Shown: positions 1 to 7,113 of the stretch, piece after piece | How positions within the stretch are numbered: position 1 is the stretch's first letter | How the letters are laid out: each line of letters begins with the position of its first letter | Assembly: GCA_035530275.1 (NCBI GenBank) | Contig: DATKVC010000018.1 | Coordinates: 97,573-161,572 of the forward strand | Direction: 5' to 3' | Length of the DNA stretch: 64,000 nt | From: CAIJMU01 sp035530275 | GTDB taxonomy: Bacteria; Spirochaetota; Spirochaetia; Treponematales; Rectinemataceae | Made by a program: the position numbers and the translations under genes | The notes under the pieces: model-generated | What the model was told of the DNA's origin: nothing | Seen by the model: the letters and a program-made list of their open reading frames with translations, nothing else | Database searches by the model: none

Positions 1-501
1 TCCCGCTCGCTGATCGACATCGAGTCGCGTATCTGGTCCATGGCCCTCGTCCACGAACTCCTCTACGAAAACGAGAGCTTCGCCTTTCTCGATTTCGCCG
101 CCTATACGCGCCAGCTCTGCGACCATCTCATCTATTCCTACCTCACCGATCCGCGGCGCGTCAGGTTCGTCTGCGAAGTCGATTCCAACGTTCGGCTGCC
201 CCTCGAAAAGGCCATTCCCCTGGGTCTCATCATCAACGAACTCGTGGTCAACTCGCTCAAGTACGCCTTTGGCGAGGGCCGACGAGGCGAACTTGCCGTG
301 AAGATCGCGAGGGAGGGGGACACTCTCCGCCTCGAAGTCGAGGACGACGGCCCCGGCCTGCACGGCAAAGGCGGCCACAACGGCGAAGGCTCGGGGGGCG
401 TCGGTTTCAGCCTGGTGGAGGGACTGGCGGCCCAGCTCGGAGGGACGCGAAGCATCCAGGGAGAAGGCCGCATGCATGTAAGCGTCGTCTTCCCCGGGTG
501 A
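1..501 (+). CDS. Sensor histidine kinase, C-terminal part (HisKA_2/HATPase_c)
   Basis: The reading frame is open from the first base, so the gene starts outside the window and only about 166 C-terminal residues are seen. The visible part begins in the second helix of a HisKA_2-type dimerisation domain (motif around MALVHELLY). A HATPase_c ATP-binding domain follows, with N-box INELVVNSLKYAF, G1 box EDDGPGL and G2 box GGVGFSLVEGL. Kinases of this class autophosphorylate a histidine and pass phosphate to a receiver protein. The phosphorylated His and any sensor domain lie upstream and cannot be judged. No response regulator is adjacent on the visible side. Confidence 0.9.
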   Translation, partial: SRSLIDIESRIWSMALVHELLYENESFAFLDFAAYTRQLCDHLIYSYLTDPRRVRFVCEVDSNVRLPLEKAIPLGLIINELVVNSLKYAFGEGRRGELAVKIAREGDTLRLEVEDDGPGLHGKGGHNGEGSGGVGFSLVEGLAAQLGGTRSIQGEGRMHVSVVFPG

Positions 502-514
502 GGCCGGCCTGCGG

Positions 515-544
515 TTGTATTCCCGAGCGGCTTCGAGCTATCGT
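515..544 (+). promoter_or_regulatory. Candidate sigma-70 promoter for the dual immunophilin gene
   Basis: TTGTAT at 515-520 and TATCGT at 539-544 are separated by 18 bases. They lie in the short gap after the kinase stop codon and would give a leader of about 30 bases. A GGAG stretch lies about 10 bases before the ATG at 580. Assigned by eye only. Confidence 0.35.
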
Positions 545-579
545 CCGTAACCACATCACCACGACGGAGATTTCATAGC

Positions 580-1593
580 ATGCGCATACGATCCACCATC
601 GCCGCCCTCGGCCTCGCCGCGGCGGCAACCCTCGCCTTCGGACAGTCGAACCTTCCCGATGGCCTCTACGCGAAGATCAGCACCGATAAGGGCGTCATCA
701 CCCTTAGGCTCGACTACGACAAGGCACCTCTGACGGTCACCAATTTCGTGGGACTCGCGGAAGGAACCCTCGACGCCAACAAAGGCAAACGCTTCTACGA
801 CGGCCTGACCTTCCATAGGGTCGTCGCCGACTTCGTCATCCAGGGCGGCGATCCCAAGGGCGACGGCTCCGGCGGTCCGGGCTACCAGTTCCCCAACGAG
901 ATCTCGCCCGAGCTCAGGCACGACGCCGCCGGCGTCCTCGCCATGGCCAACGCCGGCCCCGACACCAACGGTTCGCAGTTCTACATCACCCTCGCGCCGA
1001 CCCCCTTCCTCGACGGCAACTACTCGGTCTTCGGCAGGGTGGTCGACGGGCTCGACGTCGTGAAGGCGATCGCCAAGGGCGACGTGATGCGCAGGGTCGA
1101 GATCATCCGCGTCGGCGCCGCGGCCAAGGCCTTCAAGGCCGACCAGAAGTCCTTCGACGAGCGCAAGGCGGCCTTGCTCGCGTCGAAGGCCAAGGCTGCC
1201 GCCGCCAAGAGAGAAACGGACATCTCCGCCATCAAGAAGATGTGGCCGGATCTCGCGCGCAATGGCGACGGAACCTTCTCGAAGCTCCTAAATGCCGGTT
1301 CGGGACCCCTTCCCCAGGCGGGACAGACGGTGGCCGTGCTGTACAAGGGCATGTTCATCGACGGCAGGGTATTCGACCAGTCCAGCGCCCACGGCGGGGC
1401 GCCCATCGAGTTCCAGGTCGGCAAGGGCCAGGTCATCCCCGGCTGGGACAAAGTCCTTCTAACTATGAAGAAGGGCGAGAAGCGTCTCGTCGTCTTCCCG
1501 CCCGAACTCGGTTACGGGGCGGCCGGGGCCGGCGGCGTCATACCGCCCAACGCCTACCTCGCCTTCGAGATGGAGCTGGTCGACATCAAGTAG
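580..1593 (+). CDS. Secreted dual immunophilin: cyclophilin-FKBP fusion peptidyl-prolyl isomerase
   Basis: This 337-residue protein fuses two unrelated prolyl-isomerase folds. Residues 1-21 look like a cleavable signal peptide ending near LAFGQ, so it should act in the periplasm. Residues about 28-180 are a cyclophilin domain with the catalytic FHRV, the FVIQGGDP segment and NGSQFYIT. A charged Ala/Lys-rich helical linker (about 185-235) leads to an FKBP domain at about 245-337, with VIPGWDKVLLTMKKGE and the GYGAAG and IPPNAYLAFEMEL strands. Both active sites look intact. Cyclophilin-FKBP fusions are known as a rare dual-family class reported from spirochaetes and flavobacteria, which supports the organism call. 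The gene appears monocistronic, with a terminator directly after the stop. Confidence 0.93.
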   Translation: MRIRSTIAALGLAAAATLAFGQSNLPDGLYAKISTDKGVITLRLDYDKAPLTVTNFVGLAEGTLDANKGKRFYDGLTFHRVVADFVIQGGDPKGDGSGGPGYQFPNEISPELRHDAAGVLAMANAGPDTNGSQFYITLAPTPFLDGNYSVFGRVVDGLDVVKAIAKGDVMRRVEIIRVGAAAKAFKADQKSFDERKAALLASKAKAAAAKRETDISAIKKMWPDLARNGDGTFSKLLNAGSGPLPQAGQTVAVLYKGMFIDGRVFDQSSAHGGAPIEFQVGKGQVIPGWDKVLLTMKKGEKRLVVFPPELGYGAAGAGGVIPPNAYLAFEMELVDIK

Positions 1594-1613
1594 TCCGCGA
1601 CAGCCGCGCCTCG

Positions 1614-1645
1614 GGCCTCCGCGAATAAGGGCGGAGGCCTTATTT
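1614..1645 (+). terminator. Rho-independent terminator after the immunophilin gene
   Basis: A perfect 9-bp stem (1614-1622 with 1631-1639, GGCCTCCGC and its complement) with an 8-base loop is followed by TTATTT on the plus strand. The right arm touches the stop codon of the convergent ricT gene. There is no U-tract in the minus direction, so it mainly serves the plus-strand gene. Confidence 0.75.
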
Positions 1646-2629
1646 ATCCTCTTCCCGCACCTTCCACTTGCCCTCGCTGTGGACGAAGCGAGAGGCCGGC
1701 ATGTCGAGGAAGCGGCCGTCCTCGCCGGCGATCTTGACGCTGCCGCCGAGGGCGTTGACCTCGATGACGCGGAAGAGGGTCCCGTCGAAGGGAAAGCGAA
1801 CGCCCTCCCCGGGGAGTTCGCGGCGGGCGTCGCGATAGAAGCCGTATTCGTAGGCGAGACAGCAGAGGAGGCGGCCGCAGGGTCCGGAGATCTTCATGCT
1901 GTTGAGCGAGAGGTTCTGGTCCTTGGCCATCTTGATCGAGACGGGCGTGAGCTTGTCCGACACGCCATGGCAGCAGAGGACCCGACCGCAGACGCCGCAG
2001 CCGCCCAGCACGCGAGCCTCGTCCCTGACCCCGATCTGCCTGAGCTCGATGCGCATCTTGAACAGCGAGACGAGGTCCTTCACGAGCTCGCGAAAATCCA
2101 CTCGGGACTCGGCGCTGAAGAAGAAGAGGATCTTCTGCTCTTCGAGAAGGTAATGCGCCGAGACGAGCTTCATCGGCAAGCCGCGCTGGTCGATCTTCTG
2201 CCGACAGGTCTCGTAGGCCTTCTTTTCCTTTTCCTCGTTCGCCGCGGCCTTGGCGAGGTCGTCCTTGGTGGCGATTCGCTCGATCTTCAGGAGCTCGTCG
2301 GAACCCAGCCGGCCAGGCCGGCCCACGCGGCCCTGGACCAGGCAGAGGTCTTTGCCATAGCGGGTAGGGGCCACGACGAGCTGGCCCACCGCGATCTCGA
2401 TTCCCTCTTCGGCCCAGGCGAACCAGGTCTCGTTGGAATGCTTCGCCTTGACCCTCCAGAGCTGATCGGGCACGGCCCCTTGGTGACGCTGGCCTTCGGC
2501 CTTGGCGCCGGACTCCCCGGCCTCGCCCTGATCCTCGGCCCCGCCCTCGCCTTCTTCCCCTGCTATTTCCTGAGTCCTGTCCTCGAGATGGGCAAGATCC
2601 TCGTCGCGTTCTTCGTATCGGTCAGACAT
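1640..2629 (-). CDS. ricT: RicT-like PSP1-domain iron-sulfur protein
   Basis: This 329-residue protein has an acidic N-terminus (residues 1-48) and a PSP1 core from about residue 55 to 310. The family signature cysteines are clear: CGVCGRVLCC followed about 40 residues later by CGRLLCC. In Bacillus subtilis RicT (YaaT) forms a [4Fe-4S] complex with RicA and RicF that modulates RNase Y-dependent mRNA processing; the role in this organism is inferred. It is the last gene of a four-gene minus-strand operon and starts 8 bases after yaaR. The yaaR-ricT neighbourhood is also seen in B. subtilis (yaaQ-yaaR-holB-yaaT), so the linkage is ancient. RicA and RicF are not in this window. Confidence 0.9.
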   Translation of the reverse strand: MSDRYEERDEDLAHLEDRTQEIAGEEGEGGAEDQGEAGESGAKAEGQRHQGAVPDQLWRVKAKHSNETWFAWAEEGIEIAVGQLVVAPTRYGKDLCLVQGRVGRPGRLGSDELLKIERIATKDDLAKAAANEEKEKKAYETCRQKIDQRGLPMKLVSAHYLLEEQKILFFFSAESRVDFRELVKDLVSLFKMRIELRQIGVRDEARVLGGCGVCGRVLCCHGVSDKLTPVSIKMAKDQNLSLNSMKISGPCGRLLCCLAYEYGFYRDARRELPGEGVRFPFDGTLFRVIEVNALGGSVKIAGEDGRFLDMPASRFVHSEGKWKVREEDK

Positions 2630-2637
2630 GCTGTCCC

Positions 2638-3138
2638 CTATTGGAGAAGATCGACGAGCATGCCGTTGATCTCGTCGATCCTCCTGAGTATCTCGAGCCG
2701 GTCGCGCTGATTTCGGAGTATCTCGGCGGCGAGCTTCTCGAGTGATTCATCTATCACGGCCAGGCGGTAGAATTCCTTACGCTTGAGTATGTTGCCGCCC
2801 GAGGTTTTTTTCTCTACCGACCAGGCGTTTTCGACGACATGGTGGACGAAATTGCGCACGGCCTTTTTATAGGCTTGAACCTGGTCGATGGAGAGGTTTT
2901 CCTTCAGCCTGTCGCCGGCCTCGTGCACCGCGTCGAGGAGCTCGCCGATGGCCCCGTCGGAATACTCCGCGGCAGGGGACTCCCCCGCGGCATCGGCGCC
3001 ATCGGTCTCGTCGAGGGCCCTGGCCATCGAAGCCCGAAATAAGCCCTTACCCCTTCCCGTCTTCTTTCCTTCGTCATTCTTTCTCTGAGGGAGGGGGGCA
3101 AAAGGAGGCAGGCCTTCGGGAAAGTCTATCCGCGCCAT
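2638..3138 (-). CDS. yaaR: YaaR family (DUF327) protein
   Basis: This is a 166-residue soluble protein. The start chosen is the ATG at 3138, one base after the bactofilin stop. The frame stays open further upstream, but that stretch would lie entirely inside the bactofilin gene. Residues about 60-166 are all-alpha and match the DUF327/YaaR pattern, with IDQVQAYKKAVRNFVHHVVENAW, KEFYRLAVIDESLEKLAAEIL and the C-terminal DEINGMLVDLLQ. The molecular function of YaaR is not established. Its position just upstream of ricT repeats the Firmicute arrangement. Confidence 0.8.
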   Translation of the reverse strand: MARIDFPEGLPPFAPLPQRKNDEGKKTGRGKGLFRASMARALDETDGADAAGESPAAEYSDGAIGELLDAVHEAGDRLKENLSIDQVQAYKKAVRNFVHHVVENAWSVEKKTSGGNILKRKEFYRLAVIDESLEKLAAEILRNQRDRLEILRRIDEINGMLVDLLQ

Positions 3139-3139
3139 G

Positions 3140-3667
3140 TCAGCCGCGGATCGCGATCGAGTCTTCCCAGGGCTGCGGCGCCGCATCGCCTGAACGGATT
3201 TCCTGTGCCGCGAAGGCCGGATCGGTCGCGGGCCGGGCCGCGGAAATGCCGTTCCCGAAATCGGCGAGGAAACGCAGCCCGTCGCCATGGGCCTCGATGA
3301 AGCGCCTGATCTCGATTTCCGCGTTGCCAGGCCTTCCAGTCACTTCGATGTCGCCGTGGATGACGGCCCCGTCCTCCGCCTCGAGGCGCGAGGCGAAGAC
3401 GTTGCCGAGGACTATGGCGCCGGCGAGAAGGCGGAGACCTTCGGTCACGTAGAGATCTCCGCGCACGAGGCCGCCGACGATGGCCGACCGCGCGCGTATC
3501 GAAGCCTCCACCCGTCCGGAGGAGCCGACCACCACCTTGCCCGAGGCTCGGGCCGAACCGCGGAGATCGCCGTCGATCCTGAGCATGCCGTCGACCTCGA
3601 GATCGCCGAGGATGCTGCTGCCGGCCCCGATCAGGGTGTTGACGAGGGAATCGCGTAGATCAGCCAT
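3140..3667 (-). CDS. Bactofilin (polymer-forming cytoskeletal protein)
   Basis: This 175-residue protein has a central right-handed beta-helix (about residues 12-115). It is recognised by the short repeating pattern of hydrophobic strands and glycines (ILGDLEVDGMLRIDGDLRG, then VVVGSSGRVEASIRA and AIVGGLVRGDLYV). Bactofilins self-assemble into filaments without nucleotides and localise cell-wall enzymes. The ATG at 3667 is 2 bases from the stop of the M23 peptidase gene. Bactofilin-M23 peptidase pairs set cell curvature or helical shape in several bacteria, including Helicobacter (CcmA with Csd1) and spirochaetes. The C-terminal 60 residues are a disordered-looking tail. Confidence 0.92.
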   Translation of the reverse strand: MADLRDSLVNTLIGAGSSILGDLEVDGMLRIDGDLRGSARASGKVVVGSSGRVEASIRARSAIVGGLVRGDLYVTEGLRLLAGAIVLGNVFASRLEAEDGAVIHGDIEVTGRPGNAEIEIRRFIEAHGDGLRFLADFGNGISAARPATDPAFAAQEIRSGDAAPQPWEDSIAIRG

Positions 3668-3669
3668 GA

Positions 3670-4740
3670 TCAGTCGCTGAAGCTGACGCCGCCGGCCGTG
3701 TCCGGCCGCGTCGAGGTCGCCGCGACGGAGTTCGCCCTGATATTGAGGAACTGGAGCGGATCGATGACATCGGTACCCAGGTGTATCTCGTAGTGAAGGT
3801 GGGGCCCCGTCGTCAGACCGGTGTTGCCGATGGTGCCGATGACCTGGCCCTGCTCGACCTTCTGGCCCTTGTAGACCCTGAAGGACGAAAGGTGGGCATA
3901 GCGGGTGAAGAAGCCGCGATTGTGCTGGATGATGATGTAGTTGCCGAAATCGTTGGCGAAACTCACGGTGACGACCTTTCCATCCGCGGTCGCCACGACG
4001 GGATCGCCGGTGCGGTAGGTTGAAATGTCGATGCCCTTGTGGATGTACCACTGTCCCGAGAAGGGATTTTCGTTCTGGCCGTAATACATCGAAATATGGC
4101 CGATGCCGCCCTTGATCGGCCAAATGTTCGGAATGCTCGTGAGGACGGAACTCTGATTGGAAAGCAGGGCCCCGATTTCATTGACGGGATCGACCGATTT
4201 TTCGAGGTAATCCGTCACCTTGCGCAGTTCGGAGACCTCGCGCACCGCGCCCTTGCCGGTTTCGTCCGTGGAAAAGAAGGAGGCCAGATCGCCTCGCTGG
4301 TTGGCCGCGTTGCTCGAGTCCGGCCGGGTGCCGACCATGGCCACGGTGCGCGTCAGGGCCACTTCGAAACGGCGGGCCGCGGCCACGAGCTTTCCCGTCT
4401 CGTCACGCATGGTATCGAGGCTCGCTTGGGCGCTGCGGAGGTCTTGGGACCGAGACGAAAGCGCCGAAGCGGTATCGGAGAATCGGGTCACGATCACCGC
4501 CGTCGCGACGACGGCGACGAAGAAGGCTCCGACGATGGCGACCAGGGCGAAAAAGGAAAGCTGGAAGTTGAATATTCGCTTCTCGGTATGCGGAATGAAC
4601 ATGACCGTAAGCTTTTGGCGGCCGTTCTTGCGGAGGCGTCCGAAAAAGGAAGAAATCGAGGCAAAGCGCGAACGGAGCATGCCCGAAAGCCGTACCGCGA
4701 AGGCGTTCTCCGCCTTCTTGTATTTTCTGAGAGTAGACAC
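3670..4740 (-). CDS. Membrane-anchored M23 (LytM) peptidoglycan endopeptidase
   Basis: This 356-residue protein has a basic cytoplasmic N-terminus (1-57), one membrane helix at about 60-85, a helical periplasmic region (88-190) and a C-terminal LytM domain. The zinc and active-site motifs are complete: HKGID (H-x3-D), a downstream YAHLS and HLHYE (HxH). The enzyme should cleave peptide cross-links in the wall. The start is a GTG at 4740 preceded by a strong GGAGG 7 bases upstream. It is the first gene of the M23-bactofilin-YaaR-RicT operon, which places wall remodelling next to its probable scaffold. Confidence 0.92.
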   Translation of the reverse strand: MSTLRKYKKAENAFAVRLSGMLRSRFASISSFFGRLRKNGRQKLTVMFIPHTEKRIFNFQLSFFALVAIVGAFFVAVVATAVIVTRFSDTASALSSRSQDLRSAQASLDTMRDETGKLVAAARRFEVALTRTVAMVGTRPDSSNAANQRGDLASFFSTDETGKGAVREVSELRKVTDYLEKSVDPVNEIGALLSNQSSVLTSIPNIWPIKGGIGHISMYYGQNENPFSGQWYIHKGIDISTYRTGDPVVATADGKVVTVSFANDFGNYIIIQHNRGFFTRYAHLSSFRVYKGQKVEQGQVIGTIGNTGLTTGPHLHYEIHLGTDVIDPLQFLNIRANSVAATSTRPDTAGGVSFSD

Positions 4741-4758
4741 TCCCGCTCCTCCTCGCGC

Positions 4759-4803
4759 TAACGCTCCGCTATGTCTTCGGCTTACGCTCCGCTAGACCTT
4801 CGG
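4759..4803. repeat. Two near-identical 22-base units
   Basis: Unit one is 4759-4780 and unit two is 4782-4803. They share ACGCTCCGCTA and CTTCGG and differ at four positions. They sit just upstream of the Shine-Dalgarno of the M23 gene, so they fall in its probable 5' leader. They may be a short degenerate repeat family; only one locus is visible here. Confidence 0.6.
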
Positions 4804-4853
4804 GTCCGATACGGTTCGAGAGTTACCCATTACAATAGCATTTCGATTATCGG

Positions 4854-4878
4854 CCTGTCAAAGGGTAGCTTTGACAGG
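4854..4878. repeat. Perfect 10-bp inverted repeat with 5-base loop
   Basis: CCTGTCAAAG at 4854-4863 pairs with CTTTGACAGG at 4869-4878. No T-run follows on either strand, so a terminator is unlikely. A position between two divergent genes is compatible with an operator or a short palindromic repeat. Confidence 0.7.
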
Positions 4879-4963
4879 ATCGTGATTCCCGGCAAAGAGA
4901 TGCTTGCGCCGGAATTTGGGCTTTTCCCCTCCCGTCCCCCGCGCTATCGAGAGCAATAAGATT

Positions 4964-4992
4964 TTGAAATCCGCGCGGAGACGTAGTACACT
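4964..4992 (+). promoter_or_regulatory. Sigma-70 promoter placing the RNase Z-like mRNA start at or next to its ATG
   Basis: TTGAAA (4964-4969), a 17-base spacer and TACACT (4987-4992) form a good promoter. The ATG at 5002 is only 9 bases past the -10 box and there is no Shine-Dalgarno, so the transcript would be leaderless or nearly so. Confidence 0.6.
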
Positions 4993-5001
4993 GCAAAAGA
5001 T

Positions 5002-5862
5002 ATGTCACCCAAAAACGTTACGAAAACTATCACGACAGCGACGGCTGATATCCTTTCTACGGACGGGGAGCTTTCCATCACCTTTCTCGGAACGGGCAGC
5101 GCCTTCTCCAAACGCTTCTTTCAAACGAATGTCATCGTAGCCAAGGGCGGCACCCATGTCCTCGTCGATTGCGGCACGCGAACCCCCGAGGCACTGGACA
5201 AAATGGGCCTTTCGACGCTGAAGATCGAACGTTTCCTCATCACCCATAGCCATGCCGACCATATCGGAGGCCTCGAGGAAGCGATGCTGATGAATCGCTA
5301 TTTCGCGAAAAAAAAAGCCCGGATGATCGTTACCGACCTCCTCCGGGGAATTCTCTGGAACCAGAGCCTGAGCGGCGGCGCCTCCTGGAACGAAGTCCAC
5401 GACGGGAAGCCCCTTTCCTTCGACGATTTCTGGATCCAGGAAAAACCGAAGCGCGTGCGGGGCGGCGACAGGGAACTCGCGAACATCATGGTCGGCAATC
5501 TTGAAATCCATCTCTTCCGGACCATGCACATCCCCGATTCGGCCCTGGGATGGGAAGACTCCTTCCCGAGCTACGGCATGGTCTTCGATAGAAGGCTCCT
5601 GTTCACGAGCGATACCAGATACGACCCCGACCTTCTCGAATGGGCCCAAGGCCTGTTTCCCATCGAGCGCATCTTCCACGACGTCCAGCTCTTTTCCGGC
5701 GGGGTCCACGCCTCGATCGATGAACTGGCAAGCCTCCCCGAGGCCTTAAAATCCAAGATGATGCTGATGCACTACGGTGACAAGATGCCCGAAATGCTCG
5801 ACAAGGTGGGAGAATTGGGCTTTGCCGGCGTTGCCGAACAGGGCAAGACCTACCGGTTCTGA
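5002..5862 (+). CDS. Metallo-beta-lactamase-fold hydrolase, RNase Z-like
   Basis: This 286-residue soluble protein has the full metal-binding set of the fold. HxHxDH is at residues 82-87 (THSHADHIGG), the first strand is ITFLGTGSAF, and later ligands are in FRTMHIPDS, LFTSDTRYD and LMHYGD. The early FLGTGSAF motif resembles RNase Z/ElaC, which matures tRNA 3' ends. The exosite arm typical of true RNase Z is not evident, so another MBL hydrolase is possible. The gene stands alone between the M23 operon and a convergent kinase gene. Confidence 0.75.
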   Translation: MSPKNVTKTITTATADILSTDGELSITFLGTGSAFSKRFFQTNVIVAKGGTHVLVDCGTRTPEALDKMGLSTLKIERFLITHSHADHIGGLEEAMLMNRYFAKKKARMIVTDLLRGILWNQSLSGGASWNEVHDGKPLSFDDFWIQEKPKRVRGGDRELANIMVGNLEIHLFRTMHIPDSALGWEDSFPSYGMVFDRRLLFTSDTRYDPDLLEWAQGLFPIERIFHDVQLFSGGVHASIDELASLPEALKSKMMLMHYGDKMPEMLDKVGELGFAGVAEQGKTYRF

Positions 5863-5896
5863 TCGAGCGGGCCGGACAAGGCCCTGCCTGCGGCGA

Positions 5897-6910
5897 CTAG
5901 CTGGCTCCGGAATCCGCGGCCGCAAGGGGCAGATCGATGATGAAGCGCGCCCCCGGCCCTGAGCCGAAGGTGAGCTTCGCCGAGAGGTCCTTCGTGACGC
6001 CCGCCACCAACCTGAAACCGAAACCCTTGGATCGCGCCGGATCGAAGCCCTGGGGCAAGCCTATCCCGTCATCGCCGACCTCCAGGAAGATGCGGCCATC
6101 GGCCACGCGCAGGCCGAGTTCGACTCGTCCGCCGCGGCCGTCGGGAAAGGCGTACTTGAAGGCGTCGGTGAGGAGTTCGTTGACGACAAGGCCGATCGAA
6201 ATGGCCCGTTTCGAGTCGATGAGGACGCTCTCGAGACGCGTCTCGACGCGAATTCCCCTCTCTGCGACGGCATGACTATCGCCGACATAGCCCGCTATCT
6301 TTTGCAGGTAGGCGGCCAGGTCGACCGAGTCCGAATCCGAGGAATGGAAAAGCTGGTCGTACAGCTCGGCCATCGATCTGACCCGGTTCTGGAGACGGTC
6401 CAGCGATCCGATCAGGCGGGGATCGCCGACCAGGCCCTCCTCGAAATGGATGAGCCCCACCACCGTCGCGAGACTGTTCTTCACGCGGTGATTGAGTTCC
6501 TTGAGGAGACGGGCCTTCTCCTCGTTGGCTCTCGCGAGCAAGCCGACCTGTTCGCGCGAAATGAGGAGCATAGCGTGGAGCCGGTGGATGACCAAGGCGA
6601 AGAGGCCGTAGTTGATCAGCCTCGCGGCGATGGTCCAGATCACGATCAGCTCCGACTCGAACTTCCTGCCGGAAACGATACTCGCCACGAACCAGACCCC
6701 CGAAGTAAGGATGACCGATAGGGCGCTCCAGGGCAGGGGAAAGCGATAGGCGATCATGGCGATGGGAAAGAGATAGAAGAGCGAGAAGACCAATCCCCTC
6801 GGCGTGACGAGGTCGAGAAAGGTGATGATCGCGAGGAGGAAGGCCGCGAAAAGGCCCCAAAACGCGTCCGGCGATACCACTAAGCGAGGGCTGGATGAAT
6901 TCTCGACCAC
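5897..6910 (-). CDS. Membrane sensor histidine kinase (HisKA_2/HATPase_c)
   Basis: This is a 337-residue kinase with an N-terminal block of about four membrane helices (residues 15-115) and almost no extracellular loop, so it may sense a membrane-linked signal. The phosphoacceptor His is in LNHRVKN at about residue 141. The ATP-binding domain has INELLTDAFKYAF, GDDGIGLP and KGFGFRLVAG. I chose the GTG at 6910 because GGGAGAGG lies just upstream and a TATAAT lies at 6978-6983. The frame is open further upstream but that stretch would run into the htpG leader. It converges on the RNase Z-like gene and has no adjacent receiver protein. Confidence 0.85.
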   Translation of the reverse strand: MVENSSSPRLVVSPDAFWGLFAAFLLAIITFLDLVTPRGLVFSLFYLFPIAMIAYRFPLPWSALSVILTSGVWFVASIVSGRKFESELIVIWTIAARLINYGLFALVIHRLHAMLLISREQVGLLARANEEKARLLKELNHRVKNSLATVVGLIHFEEGLVGDPRLIGSLDRLQNRVRSMAELYDQLFHSSDSDSVDLAAYLQKIAGYVGDSHAVAERGIRVETRLESVLIDSKRAISIGLVVNELLTDAFKYAFPDGRGGRVELGLRVADGRIFLEVGDDGIGLPQGFDPARSKGFGFRLVAGVTKDLSAKLTFGSGPGARFIIDLPLAAADSGAS

Positions 6911-6977
6911 GACCTCTCCCTTCCCGTTCTCCCCTCGGCGCGATCCGAAATCTGCGGCGAGTCCAATGAATGGAATC

Positions 6978-6983
6978 ATTATA
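6978..6983 (-). promoter_or_regulatory. Consensus -10 box upstream of the histidine kinase
   Basis: TATAAT reads on the minus strand at 6983-6978, giving a leader of about 60 bases to the GTG at 6910. No good -35 hexamer is visible, so this is a tentative call. Confidence 0.35.
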
Positions 6984-7113
6984 GCGCAAAAAAATGGCGA
7001 TTCGGCCCGTCCCGCCTCATACGCGCCGCGCTTGCACTCCGAGGGCCCTTGCCTCGCCGGGCTCGTCTCGTTACTTTTCAAACACACTCCAACACCACGA
7101 GGTTCCACCCGAC

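Larger units (their letters stand above)
4741..5001. other. Divergent intergenic region between the M23 operon and the RNase Z-like gene
   Basis: This is 261 bases without a supported gene. It holds a 22-base near-direct repeat (4759-4803), a 10-bp perfect hairpin (4854-4878) and a plus-strand promoter (4964-4992). The promoter of the M23 operon must also lie here but I could not pick it with confidence. Confidence 0.7.

Noticed and set aside
6911..7113. CIRCE heat-shock operator upstream of htpG
   Set aside because: No TTAGCACTC-N9-GAGTGCTAA-like dyad is present; the nearest match (TTGCACTC) lacks the second arm.
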